From Fodinisporobacter ferrooxydans (lineage in GTDB: Bacteria; Bacillota; Bacilli; Tumebacillales; MYW30-H2), in NCBI RefSeq assembly GCF_022818495.1, contig NZ_CP089291.1, positions 2,931,501 through 2,995,500 on the forward strand: a DNA stretch of 64,000 nt, written 5' to 3'. Below the pieces are notes generated by a model. That model did no database searches. It was not told the DNA's origin and saw only the letters and a list, made by a program, of their open reading frames with translations. The stretch's first letter is position 1. The number at the start of each line of letters is the position of its first letter. Below, one piece after another: positions 1 through 8,286 of the stretch. Position numbers and translations under genes: made by a program.

Positions 1-146
1 GACTGTTGCTGGGCGTGATTGAAAATATTTTCGGCATTTATGTTTCCTCAGCTTTAAAAACAACGTTCGTATTTGCCTTGATCATCGTTGTCCTGTACAT
101 TCGTCCGACCGGTCTGTTTGGCAAAAAAGAGGTGAAAAAAGTATGA
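1..146 (+). CDS. livH: LivH-type branched-chain amino acid ABC permease, C-terminal end
   Basis: This is the 3' end of a gene that begins before the window; the frame opens at base 3. The 47 visible residues hold a hydrophobic helix (TTFVFALIIVVLYIRPTGLF) followed by the basic end GKKEVKKV. The RPTGLFG ending is typical of LivH/BraD inner-membrane permeases, which form a heterodimeric channel with LivM. The TGA stop overlaps the ATG of the next gene (ATGA), so the two are translationally coupled. The family call rests on this tail and on the livM-livG-livF genes that follow. Confidence 0.85.
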   Translation, partial: LLLGVIENIFGIYVSSALKTTFVFALIIVVLYIRPTGLFGKKEVKKV

Positions 147-1183
147 GCCGATCGTATACGATAGTGCACAAACGGAGACGGCTGTTGACATGGTTGACGG
201 TTATTGTGGCACTGGGTCTGCCTTGGGCCGTCGATTCGATCGGCTCTGTTCCCGGTTATATCCTGAACTTGAGTCTGATATTTGCCATCGTGGCGGTCGG
301 CTTGAATTTGTTGACAGGCTTTAGCGGCCAAGTATCCCTTGGACACGCGGCATTTGTGGTCATCGGCTCGTACACCTCGGCAATCCTGACGTTGAAAGTC
401 GGCATATCATTCTGGCTGGCATTGCCTGCCGCGGGGCTCATGTCCGGAATCGTAGGTTTTATCGTCGGTTTGCCTGCCGTCCGGTTGACAGGGAATTTGC
501 TGGCCGTAGCTACATTGGGATTTGGGCTTGCCATACCGGAACTCGTTTTGAAATGGACGAAACTTACAAACGGTGATACGGGATTGAATCCGGATCGGCC
601 GCAATTGTTTGGATTTTCTTTACAAAATGATTTGTTCTACTACTATCTGATTTTGCTTTGTCTCGCTTTTACGCTTTGGATTTCCAGGAATTTGTTAAAG
701 GGGAAAGCCGGGCGGGCGTTTCAGGCGATTCGCGACAGTGAGATTGCGGCGACCGCCATGGGGATTTCGATTGTTTACTATAAGTCTCTTGTGTTTGCAA
801 TCAGTGCCGGGTTTGCAGGAATTGCCGGAAGCTTGTATGCGCACTACGTGAATTTTATCTCGCCGAATGATTTTACCATCGTCAATTCCTTTCTTTTCTT
901 TGCCATGGTTGTGCTTGGCGGGCTTGCTTCATTGCCAGGCGCAATTCTCGGAGCTGTCGTGATCACCATCCTGGAGCAAGCGACCGGTGGATTGCAAGGG
1001 TTTTCGATCGTTCTTACAGGTGCTGTCATGGTCGGTGTCGTGATGTTTTTCCCGCGGGGATTAATCGCATTGTGGAAGCGGGAGGAACGGGACAGATCGA
1101 TGGAAGACGAAGAAAAGGCAGATTCGCGCATGGCAAACCGGATCAGTACGGAGGTGACAGGTGAACATGTTTCTGAAGTTTGA
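143..1183 (+). CDS. livM: LivM-type branched-chain amino acid ABC transporter permease
   Basis: This is the second permease subunit of a HAAT-family importer for branched-chain amino acids, amides or related carboxylates. The 346-residue protein is polytopic, with roughly 8-10 hydrophobic helices. It has the LivM motif LTGFSGQVSLGHAAF near residue 58 and the conserved cytoplasmic loop GRAFQAIRDSEIAATAMGI near residue 190, which contacts the ATPases. The end is charged and cytoplasmic (KREERDRSMEDEEK). The start ATG overlaps the livH stop, and the 3' end overlaps livG by about 23 nt, so the genes form one operon. No substrate-binding protein is visible; it is probably upstream of the window. 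The substrate cannot be read from sequence; the acyl-CoA dehydrogenase downstream suggests an organic acid or branched-chain compound. Confidence 0.92.
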   Translation: MSRSYTIVHKRRRLLTWLTVIVALGLPWAVDSIGSVPGYILNLSLIFAIVAVGLNLLTGFSGQVSLGHAAFVVIGSYTSAILTLKVGISFWLALPAAGLMSGIVGFIVGLPAVRLTGNLLAVATLGFGLAIPELVLKWTKLTNGDTGLNPDRPQLFGFSLQNDLFYYYLILLCLAFTLWISRNLLKGKAGRAFQAIRDSEIAATAMGISIVYYKSLVFAISAGFAGIAGSLYAHYVNFISPNDFTIVNSFLFFAMVVLGGLASLPGAILGAVVITILEQATGGLQGFSIVLTGAVMVGVVMFFPRGLIALWKREERDRSMEDEEKADSRMANRISTEVTGEHVSEV

Positions 1184-1937
1184 TCAGGTAACTCTTCGTT
1201 TTTCCGGGCTGACAGCGCTGTCAAACGTGTCCTTTGGAGTTCCTGAGGGAGCCATTTTTTCCCTGATCGGCCCCAATGGCGCAGGCAAAACTACTTTATT
1301 GAATTGCCTGTCCCGCTTCTATACGCCACAAGCAGGGAGCATCCTGTTTCAGGATCAAAATCTATTCGCCTATAAGCCGCAGCAGGTGATTGATTTGGGG
1401 ATTTCCCGCAGTTTTCAAAATATTGAACTGTTTAAAGGGCTCACTGTGGAGGAAAATTTGCTGATCGGATTGCACAAACGTCTGCAGACAAGCACGCTGG
1501 CGACAGCGCTGCGATTTCCTTCCATGCGCAAAAAAGAGCGGGAGGCGCGTGCGTTTGTCTACGAGATCATGGAACAATTGGGAATCGCGGATTTGGCCTG
1601 CAAATCAGTCAGCCAACTCCCATATGGCATACAAAAGCGGATTGATATTGGCAGAGCGCTTGTTTCCAAACCGAAATTGTTGTTGTTGGATGAGCCGGCT
1701 GCCGGCATGAACGAGTCCGAATCGATGGAATTGGGGGATTGGATTGCTGCATTGCCGGAGCGCTTTGGCGTCACTGTCATGATGATCGAACATGACATGA
1801 CGCTTGTCATGCGTCTGTCACAGCGGATTGCCGTATTGGAGTTTGGCAAATTGATCGCGGTAGGCACGCCGTCCGAGGTGCAGAACAATCCTGCTGTGAT
1901 CGCGGCGTATCTCGGGGAGGAGATGGAGCTTGCTTAA
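1161..1937 (+). CDS. livG: LivG-type ABC transporter ATP-binding protein
   Basis: This is one of the two cytoplasmic ATPases of the Liv importer. The 258 residues show Walker A GPNGAGKTT near residue 37, the Q-loop region SRSFQNIELF, a LivG-style signature (QLPYGIQKRIDIGRAL, departing from canonical LSGGQ as is usual in LivG), Walker B LLLLDEPAAGMN and the H-loop EHDM. The GTG start at 1161 sits 5 nt after a GGAGGT ribosome binding site; ATG at 1167 is an alternative. It overlaps livM at its 5' end and livF at its 3' end, indicating tight coupling. Confidence 0.92.
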   Translation: MNMFLKFDQVTLRFSGLTALSNVSFGVPEGAIFSLIGPNGAGKTTLLNCLSRFYTPQAGSILFQDQNLFAYKPQQVIDLGISRSFQNIELFKGLTVEENLLIGLHKRLQTSTLATALRFPSMRKKEREARAFVYEIMEQLGIADLACKSVSQLPYGIQKRIDIGRALVSKPKLLLLDEPAAGMNESESMELGDWIAALPERFGVTVMMIEHDMTLVMRLSQRIAVLEFGKLIAVGTPSEVQNNPAVIAAYLGEEMELA

Positions 1938-2652
1938 GCTGAATAACGTCTCATGCAAATATGGTGCTGTACTTGCGTTGTCGAATGTATCGATGGAGGT
2001 GCCGGACGGGAAGATCGTGACATTGCTGGGAGCGAACGGCGCCGGCAAAAGTACGGCTTTAAAGGCGGTTTCCGGGCTGTTGCAGCCGTTTCGCGGCAGT
2101 ATCGATTGGAATGGGCAAAAGATTGAAACAGCATCCTGCAAACAGATTGTTCAGCAGGGAATCGTGCACTGCCCGGAAGGAAGGCAAATTTTCCCGGAAC
2201 TGACGGTGCTGGAAAATTTAAAGCTCGGGCGCTATGCTCGCAGGGATACGAAGGATGTAAAGCGGGATTTTGAACAGGTGTTGGAGTATTTTCCGCGACT
2301 TCGCGATCGGCTGCATCAATCGGGGGGAACGCTGTCCGGCGGGGAGCAGCAAATGTTGGCGATCGGGCGGGCATTGATGGGCGGACCCAAACTTTTGCTG
2401 CTGGATGAACCGTCATTGGGTTTGGCGCCGATTGTGACAAAGGAAATTATGAAAATTATCAAAACGATCAACCAGAGCGGCGTATCCGTTCTGCTTGTCG
2501 AGCAAAACGCCCGTCTGGCACTTTCTGTCGCCGATTATGCGTATGTGCTGGAGGTCGGTCATATCGTTATTGAAGGGCCGTCCGAGACGGTAAAAAACAA
2601 TAGCCAAATCCAGGAGCTGTATCTCGGCATGGGGAAAAAAGCGTTTGCATAG
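1930..2652 (+). CDS. livF: LivF-type ABC transporter ATP-binding protein
   Basis: This is the second ATPase of the Liv importer. The 240 residues carry Walker A GANGAGKST, the family motif EGRQIFPELTVLENL, the signature LSGGEQQMLAIGRAL and Walker B LLLLDEPSLGLAP, with the LivF hallmark VEQNARLAL after Walker B. Translation appears to start at TTG 1930, inside the end of livG (8-nt overlap), with GGGAGGAG just upstream. It is the last transporter gene; a 174-bp gap separates it from the catabolic genes. That gap is rich in short degenerate 'gaaatgt' repeats with no clear promoter. Confidence 0.92.
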   Translation: MLKLNNVSCKYGAVLALSNVSMEVPDGKIVTLLGANGAGKSTALKAVSGLLQPFRGSIDWNGQKIETASCKQIVQQGIVHCPEGRQIFPELTVLENLKLGRYARRDTKDVKRDFEQVLEYFPRLRDRLHQSGGTLSGGEQQMLAIGRALMGGPKLLLLDEPSLGLAPIVTKEIMKIIKTINQSGVSVLLVEQNARLALSVADYAYVLEVGHIVIEGPSETVKNNSQIQELYLGMGKKAFA

Positions 2653-2826
2653 TTTCTGCGTGTGAAATGTATTAAGGAGAAATGTATTACGAAGAAATGT
2701 GTGGAACGAAACATGTGCGAACAAAAAATGTACAGGCGAAAATTATGAACCAAAAACAAAAATGGGTTGGAATGTTGAATAAGGAGTTTGATTCAGGAAG
2801 TTTTATTCAGAGAGGAGCTATTGACA

Positions 2827-4032
2827 ATGTTGGATTTTTCATTGAGTCAAGAACAACTGGAATTGCAATCGCTGATCCGCAAGTTTACGAAAACGGAAAT
2901 TCTTCCGTACATGCAACAATGGGATGAGGAGCATCATTTCGAGACAGGTGTTATGAAGAAACTGGCGAATCTCGGCCTGATGGGTGTTTGCATTCCGGAA
3001 CGATATGGCGGTGCGGGAATGGATTACAACGCGCTTGCCATTGTCTGCGGCGAACTGGAATATGGCGATACGGCATACCGTACGGCAGTTTCTGTACATA
3101 CCGGTTTGAACAGCATGACACTTTTGCAATGGGGAACCGAGGAACAAAAGCAGCGGTATTTGGCGCCGCAAGCAAAAGGGGAACAAATCGGCGCATTTGC
3201 CTTGACAGAACCGGATGCCGGATCGGATGCGGGATCACTGCGCACGCGTGCGGTTCGCGATGGCGACCATTATATACTGAACGGTTCGAAAATCTGGATC
3301 TCGTTGGCCAATCACGCAGACAACCTGCTGGTATTTGCCACTGTCGATCCCGACAAGAAGCATCGGGCCATCACCGCTTTTATCGTGGAACGCAACTTTC
3401 CGGGAGTGACCACCCGCCCGATCCGGGGCAAGCTGGGCATCCATGGCGGGGATACCGGCGAAGTTATTTTGGAAGATGTAAAAGTTCCTGCTGCGAACCG
3501 TCTGGGCGAGGAAGGGGAAGGCTTCAAGATCGCCATGTCCGCTCTTGATAACGGTCGTTTCACGGTTGCCGCAGGTGCTAGCGGGCTTACACGAGCATGT
3601 CTTGACGCATCTGTCAAATATGCCCATGAGCGCAAAACGTTTGGAGTGGAAATCGGACGCCATCAATTGGTCCAGCAAATGATTGCAAAAATGGAGGCAG
3701 GCCTGCAGACTTCCGAGCTTCTTGTGTATCGCGCCGGTTGGCTGAAAAATCAAGGAGTTCGCAATACCCGCGAAACTTCCCTGGCCAAGTGGATCGCGTC
3801 TGACGTGGCTTTCGAGAGCGCTTCCGATGCCGTGCAAATTCACGGAGCGTACGGATATTCCAATGAGTACCCGGTGGAACGGTTTTTGCGCAACTCCAAA
3901 GCATTGGTCATTTACGAAGGCACCCGCGAAATTCATACGATCATGCAGGCGGAGTATGTGCTTGGCTACCGGAAAGACAAGGAGCTCAATCGGATGCTGC
4001 CGGCGTGGAGTCAGGAAGAATACGTGCGCTGA
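2827..4032 (+). CDS. Acyl-CoA dehydrogenase
   Basis: This is an FAD enzyme that oxidises an acyl-CoA to the trans-2-enoyl-CoA, passing electrons to electron-transfer flavoprotein. The 401-residue protein has the family layout: N-terminal helical domain, FAD-binding motifs FALTEPDAGSDAG and KIWISLANHAD, the C-terminal signature HERKTFGVEIGRHQLVQQMIAKM, and IYEGTREIH, whose Glu aligns with the catalytic base of medium-chain-type enzymes. I chose ATG 2827 because AGAGGAGC lies at the right distance; the frame stays open upstream to a TTG at 2788. Ten bases separate it from the next dehydrogenase, so they are co-transcribed. Substrate chain length cannot be told; with the crotonase downstream it would supply two successive steps of a beta-oxidation-like route. 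Confidence 0.9.
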   Translation: MLDFSLSQEQLELQSLIRKFTKTEILPYMQQWDEEHHFETGVMKKLANLGLMGVCIPERYGGAGMDYNALAIVCGELEYGDTAYRTAVSVHTGLNSMTLLQWGTEEQKQRYLAPQAKGEQIGAFALTEPDAGSDAGSLRTRAVRDGDHYILNGSKIWISLANHADNLLVFATVDPDKKHRAITAFIVERNFPGVTTRPIRGKLGIHGGDTGEVILEDVKVPAANRLGEEGEGFKIAMSALDNGRFTVAAGASGLTRACLDASVKYAHERKTFGVEIGRHQLVQQMIAKMEAGLQTSELLVYRAGWLKNQGVRNTRETSLAKWIASDVAFESASDAVQIHGAYGYSNEYPVERFLRNSKALVIYEGTREIHTIMQAEYVLGYRKDKELNRMLPAWSQEEYVR

Positions 4033-4041
4033 GGTGACGGG

Positions 4042-4815
4042 ATGAACGTACTGGATTTATTTCGTTTAGATGGGAAAGTAGCGCTTGTAACGGGCGGCGG
4101 GCGCGGATTGGGCCAACAAATCGCACAAGCCTATGTGGAAGCGGGCGCCAAAGTTGTTCTATGTTCCCGCAAAGTGAAAAATTGTATCCAAGTGAAGGCG
4201 GATTTGGAGTCGATAGGAGGCCAGGCCCTGGCTCTTGAACTGGATCTGACGAACCCGGAATCAGTGGCGCAGACGGTTGCCAAAGCGATCGAACATTTCG
4301 GCCGGATCGACATCCTGGTGAATAACGGCGGGGCTACCTGGGGAGCGCCGGCATTGGAAATGCCGTATGATGCATGGCAAAAAGTCATGCAAACAAATCT
4401 GACGGGAACGTTTCTGATGGCACAAGCTGTCGGTCGGCACATGAAGGAAATGGATGGAGGCAAAATCATCAATATCGCTTCCGTTGCGGGATTGCGCGGT
4501 ACCGAAGCGGAAGTCCTTGACGCTGTCGGTTATAACGCAAGCAAAGGCGGCGTCATCACACTCACGAAGGACCTGGCAGTCAAATGGGCCCGTTACAATA
4601 TTTATGTGAATGCGATTGCACCGGGATTTTTTCCGACTTCCATGACAAGAACGGTATTGGAGCGGGCAAATGACCGCATTCTTGCCAAAACACCTCTACA
4701 GCGCATCGGTGGTGAACGGGATCTGCAAGGTGCCGCTTTGTACTTTGCATCAGCAGCTTCCAATTTTACCACAGGGCAAGTATTGGCAATAGATGGAGGC
4801 GAGTCTGCCAGATAA
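4042..4815 (+). CDS. Short-chain dehydrogenase/reductase (SDR, gluconate 5-dehydrogenase-like)
   Basis: This is a cytoplasmic NAD(P)-dependent oxidoreductase of the classical SDR family, 257 residues. Visible motifs are the cofactor-binding TGGGRGLGQQIA near residue 17, the NNGGAT version of the NNAG motif, catalytic Ser in IINIASVAG, the catalytic pair YNASK, and the C-terminal GQVLAIDGG typical of the family. The opening (LFRLDGKVALVTGG) resembles gluconate 5-dehydrogenase / 3-oxoacyl reductase-like members. Given its position between an acyl-CoA dehydrogenase and an enoyl-CoA hydratase, a role as 3-hydroxyacyl-CoA or hydroxy-acid dehydrogenase is a reasonable inference but is not shown by sequence. 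Confidence 0.88.
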   Translation: MNVLDLFRLDGKVALVTGGGRGLGQQIAQAYVEAGAKVVLCSRKVKNCIQVKADLESIGGQALALELDLTNPESVAQTVAKAIEHFGRIDILVNNGGATWGAPALEMPYDAWQKVMQTNLTGTFLMAQAVGRHMKEMDGGKIINIASVAGLRGTEAEVLDAVGYNASKGGVITLTKDLAVKWARYNIYVNAIAPGFFPTSMTRTVLERANDRILAKTPLQRIGGERDLQGAALYFASAASNFTTGQVLAIDGGESAR

Positions 4816-4972
4816 TAAGGAATATCAAAACAGGAACACATTGCAAGGGAAGGACAACAAACAAAGAAAAATTTAAAATCTGCTTGAATCTATCCATGAT
4901 TCTGGGAGGATTTCCCTCGTCCTTTCAAGAAGATTTTTATAAACGTGCATGTTCAAGATGAGAGGGACTACA

Positions 4973-6739
4973 ATGACGGATGCGAAAAATTTTGCAGGAC
5001 CACGCCATATAGAACTTGGGGTTGCCATTTTAAAAGACGAAGGAATGCTCGAATTTGCAAACCCGGTCATGAGAAAATGGCTAGGAAAATGGAAAGGCCA
5101 AAGGATACAGGAAAAACTGAACCGATTGATTTCAGAGGAACAACGCTTGATGATCCTTTCTTCCGGCAAGCCAATGGAGTGGAGTATTGTTGTCGATGAA
5201 TTGCATTTGCAAATGCATGCATATCCCTACATTCACGACATGAGTCAAGCAAGCATTTTCATGGTTGCTTATAATATAAAACCAGTTCACTTGCTGGAAG
5301 CACAATTTCAGGAAATGAAAGCGATTGCGGATGAACTTGAAGCTGTTTTTCAAAATTCCTATGATGCCATCTATATATCGGATGCGAACGGAATTACGCT
5401 GAAGACAAATGATGCCATTGAACGATTAACAGGAATACCGAAAGAATATTACATTGGGAAAGATCTACGTTATCTGGAAAAACGGGGAATCGTCCAAAAA
5501 TCGGTTACCTTTGAGGTGCTGAAAGAAAAAAAACCAGTGACGGTTATTCAGGAAAATTCGCTAGGCAAGGTGATTCTGCTAACTGGCAGCCCGATTTTTA
5601 ATGAACAAGGGGAAATTACGCGAATTGTAACAAATCTTCGCGATATCTCGGAGTTGAATCGGCTAAGAGAAAAATTATTGCAGTATCATAAATATCATTC
5701 CGGTGATGAACCGATCATTTATGCAAGCAAATACATGGAGAAAGTAATCGAGCTTGCCAGTAGGGTGGCTAAAACCGATACTACCGTGTTGCTGCTCGGT
5801 GAATCCGGTGTCGGCAAGGAAGTGATCGCCCGGCTGATCCATCGGAACAGCGGCCGATACGAAAATGGGGCTTTTATAAAAGTAAACTGCGGCGCCATTC
5901 CGCAAGAACTACTGGAATCCGAGTTGTTCGGTTATGAATCCGGTGCGTTTACAGGAGCCAAGAAAGGCGGAAAACCCGGAATGTTTGAGTTGGCGCATGA
6001 AGGCACGCTGTTTCTCGATGAAATCGGCGAACTTCCACTCCATCTGCAGGTGAAGCTCCTTCGTGTACTGCAGGAACAGGAGTTCACACGGGTAGGCGGA
6101 GTCAAGCCAATGAAAGTTAACGTCAGAATCATTGCCGCAACGAATCGCAATCTGAAAAAGATGGTGGCGGACGGGAATTTTCGGGAAGACCTGTATTACC
6201 GGATTTACGTGGTACCGATTGAGATTCCGCCGCTGCGAAAGCGCAAGGAAGATATTCGGCCGTTGCTTTCCTTTTATCTGGATATATTTAATCGCAAATA
6301 TCAGGCGTCGAAAACATTAAAAGAGCAAACGATTGAACTGTTGCAGAGTTATGAATGGCCGGGCAACGTTCGTGAACTTGCCAATTTTATTGAACGGTTA
6401 TTTGTGATTTCACCTACGGACGAAATGGATCCGGAACATTTGCAAGACCTGTTAGGGCTGACATCGCTGTTTGAAGAGCACACGCCTTATCAAGAAAAAA
6501 GGAATGAAGAAGCAGATACTGCCGGATTGATCAATGAGTCTGACATCGATTTGGATAAGGTGAAAACACTCGGTTTTCAAGCAATCATAGAACAAATGGA
6601 AATGGAAATTCTGACTGCCGCTTATAAACAATACGGGAGCTCCTATGAAGTGGGAAAAGCATTGCAACTCAGTCAATCGACCGCGATTCGAAAGGCATAC
6701 AAGTACGGAATTCGAACGAAGCCGCAAGAGGAGGGATAA
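4973..6739 (+). CDS. PAS-containing sigma-54-dependent transcriptional activator
   Basis: This is a bacterial enhancer-binding protein of 588 residues. Residues about 125-230 form a PAS domain (VFQNSYDAIYISDANG ... NLRDISELNRLREKL); the first 100 residues may form another sensory domain. The AAA+ domain carries Walker A GESGVGKE near residue 275, the sigma-54 contact loop GAFTGA near residue 322, Walker [12 protein letters not shown], and RIIAATNRNL. The C-terminal helix-turn-helix (LQLSQSTAIRKAYKYGI) is TyrR-like rather than classical Fis. ATG 4973 has AGAGGG upstream; ATG 4949 is an in-frame alternative without a ribosome binding site. It lies inside the catabolic block, 4 nt before an enoyl-CoA hydratase, so it likely controls that pathway. 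I found no -24/-12 promoter in the visible part of the operon. Confidence 0.9.
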   Translation: MTDAKNFAGPRHIELGVAILKDEGMLEFANPVMRKWLGKWKGQRIQEKLNRLISEEQRLMILSSGKPMEWSIVVDELHLQMHAYPYIHDMSQASIFMVAYNIKPVHLLEAQFQEMKAIADELEAVFQNSYDAIYISDANGITLKTNDAIERLTGIPKEYYIGKDLRYLEKRGIVQKSVTFEVLKEKKPVTVIQENSLGKVILLTGSPIFNEQGEITRIVTNLRDISELNRLREKLLQYHKYHSGDEPIIYASKYMEKVIELASRVAKTDTTVLLLGESGVGKEVIARLIHRNSGRYENGAFIKVNCGAIPQELLESELFGYESGAFTGAKKGGKPGMFELAHEGTLFLDEIGELPLHLQVKLLRVLQEQEFTRVGGVKPMKVNVRIIAATNRNLKKMVADGNFREDLYYRIYVVPIEIPPLRKRKEDIRPLLSFYLDIFNRKYQASKTLKEQTIELLQSYEWPGNVRELANFIERLFVISPTDEMDPEHLQDLLGLTSLFEEHTPYQEKRNEEADTAGLINESDIDLDKVKTLGFQAIIEQMEMEILTAAYKQYGSSYEVGKALQLSQSTAIRKAYKYGIRTKPQEEG

Positions 6740-6742
6740 AAA

Positions 6743-7519
6743 GTGGAATTGAAAAATCTTTTGATTCAATTGGAAAATCATGTGGGTACGATTACAATCA
6801 ATCGTCCGGATGTTCGCAATGCATTGAATGCGGCAACCGTGCACGAGATGCGTCAAGTTTTACTGGAATGGAAACAGAATCCGGATGTGCAAGTGGTTGT
6901 TTTTACAGGGGCGGGAGAAAAGGCATTTGCTGCGGGAGCGGATATTGCACAACTGCGTGAACGGACGTTGCACGATGCCCTTGAATCCCAGATGCAATCC
7001 TTTTATCGCGAAATTGAACTTTATGAAAAACCGACAATTGCCGCGATTAATGGATATGCATTAGGGGGCGGTTGTGAGCTGGCCATGGCATGTGATATTC
7101 GAATTGCCGGCACAAACGCAAAATTGGGATTGCCGGAACTCAACCTTGCAATTATTCCAGGGGCAGGCGGAACCCAACGTTTGGCAAGACTGGTCGGGAA
7201 AGGGAAAGCGGTGGAGATGATTCTGACGGGCGCAATCATCGGAGCAGAAGAAGCGCAAAATATCGGCCTTGTCACACAGGTGTCCGGATCGGATCGATTA
7301 TTCGAAACCGTTCGGGAAACCTGCGAGAAAATCTTGTCGAAAGGGCCGTTGGCAGTCCGCCTTGCCAAGCTAGCCATTCAAGCTGGTTTGGAAACAGATA
7401 TACATACAGGCTTGTTAATTGAGAAATTGGCGCAAGCTGTTCTTTTTACATCGGAAGACAAAATGGAAGGCACGACAGCCTTTCTCGAAAAGAGGAAACC
7501 CAACTTTCGGGGATGCTAA
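6743..7519 (+). CDS. Enoyl-CoA hydratase/isomerase (crotonase family)
   Basis: This is a cytoplasmic crotonase-fold enzyme that hydrates an enoyl-CoA, the step after the acyl-CoA dehydrogenase. The 258 residues contain the oxyanion-hole motif KAFAAGADIAQL, the second motif GYALGGGCELAMACDIRIAG, and LPELNLAIIPGAGGTQRLARLVG, which includes both Glu positions used by true hydratases. The GTG start at 6743 lies 4 nt after the upstream stop, with its ribosome binding site (GAGGAGGG) inside the end of the regulator gene. It is the last gene of the rightward block; a strong hairpin follows at 7548-7582. Confidence 0.9.
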   Translation: MELKNLLIQLENHVGTITINRPDVRNALNAATVHEMRQVLLEWKQNPDVQVVVFTGAGEKAFAAGADIAQLRERTLHDALESQMQSFYREIELYEKPTIAAINGYALGGGCELAMACDIRIAGTNAKLGLPELNLAIIPGAGGTQRLARLVGKGKAVEMILTGAIIGAEEAQNIGLVTQVSGSDRLFETVRETCEKILSKGPLAVRLAKLAIQAGLETDIHTGLLIEKLAQAVLFTSEDKMEGTTAFLEKRKPNFRGC

Positions 7520-7547
7520 AATTGTTGAAAAATTCTTTTGAAATTGA

Positions 7548-7588
7548 AGCTAGTCTTCTCTGATATGATAAGAAGACTAGCTGTTTCT
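7548..7588. terminator. Hairpin between convergent genes
   Basis: A perfect 12-bp stem (agctagtcttct / agaagactagct) closes an 11-nt loop between the convergent enoyl-CoA hydratase and amiS genes. The T-runs beside it are short on both strands, so it is a plausible bidirectional terminator rather than a textbook one. Confidence 0.7.
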
Positions 7589-7647
7589 ATACAGAAGATC
7601 CTGGTGAGTCAAAAATGACTTCACATCCCAATGCTCTCAAAGATGTA

Positions 7648-8259
7648 TTATAAGGATGCGGTATGAACAGAAGCATGTTTTCCCTTCGTCCAGAAAAATA
7701 GCCCGAAGAATAGCATTACCACTACAACAGTCACAATCCATGTTTCTGTCAAGCCAATATCGTTCCACAACCCGGTCATGGAGAGAAAGGCGGGTATGGT
7801 ACAAGTGACCCACGATTCTATCAGTGTGACCCAACCTGTAAAAACTCCGATATCCCGGTTTTGCGCCAGCAACAGATAGAACAAAAACCAAAGAAATGCC
7901 CACATGAGCCAAATGATACCGAACTTAAAATCTTTGAAGTAGGTAAAATCGGCTAAACTATAACAAAGTGCCAGCACTGCAACCCAAAAGGAATACCATC
8001 CAACACCGCTTCCTTCGGTGTTGGTCAGGTTGGAGACACCTACGTACAAATAGGTAAATCCAAATAGAAAGATGCCAGATGCACGAAAGATATCCTGCAT
8101 CGAATGAGCAGTAAAAATGAGATAAACAGGAGTGATAACTTGTAAACTGCCTACAAATAGATTGAAAATTCCGGCACTTTTAGCGGAAATTTTCCCTAAT
8201 AGCATTAATCCGTTCAAAAAAAGAACAGCACCGACATATAACAATCCAACGTTAGACAA
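7648..8259 (-). CDS. amiS: AmiS/UreI-family amide/urea channel
   Basis: This is an inner-membrane transporter or channel of the AmiS/UreI family, which moves short amides or urea and, in Helicobacter, forms the proton-gated urea channel. The 203 residues are almost wholly hydrophobic, with 6-7 helices, starting SNVGLLYVGAVLFLNGLMLLG, and include the conserved stretch FGIIWLMWAFLWFLFYLLL. The start is TTG 8259, with GGAGGT 6 nt upstream; the frame extends to TTG 8274. It is the third gene of the leftward amiE-amiB-amiS operon, 27 nt after amiB. P. aeruginosa has the same gene types in its amiEBCRS operon, which supports amide uptake for the amidase. Confidence 0.88.
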   Translation of the reverse strand: MSNVGLLYVGAVLFLNGLMLLGKISAKSAGIFNLFVGSLQVITPVYLIFTAHSMQDIFRASGIFLFGFTYLYVGVSNLTNTEGSGVGWYSFWVAVLALCYSLADFTYFKDFKFGIIWLMWAFLWFLFYLLLAQNRDIGVFTGWVTLIESWVTCTIPAFLSMTGLWNDIGLTETWIVTVVVVMLFFGLFFWTKGKHASVHTASL

Positions 8260-8286
8260 ACTGCCACCTCCCAAGAAGTTTTTCCA

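Noticed and set aside
2682-2927. 81-residue frame after livF
   Set aside because: It overlaps the start of the acyl-CoA dehydrogenase and consists of degenerate gaaatgt repeats.
7548-7588. Riboswitch before amiS
   Set aside because: The structure is a simple hairpin between convergent genes with no aptamer-like elements.
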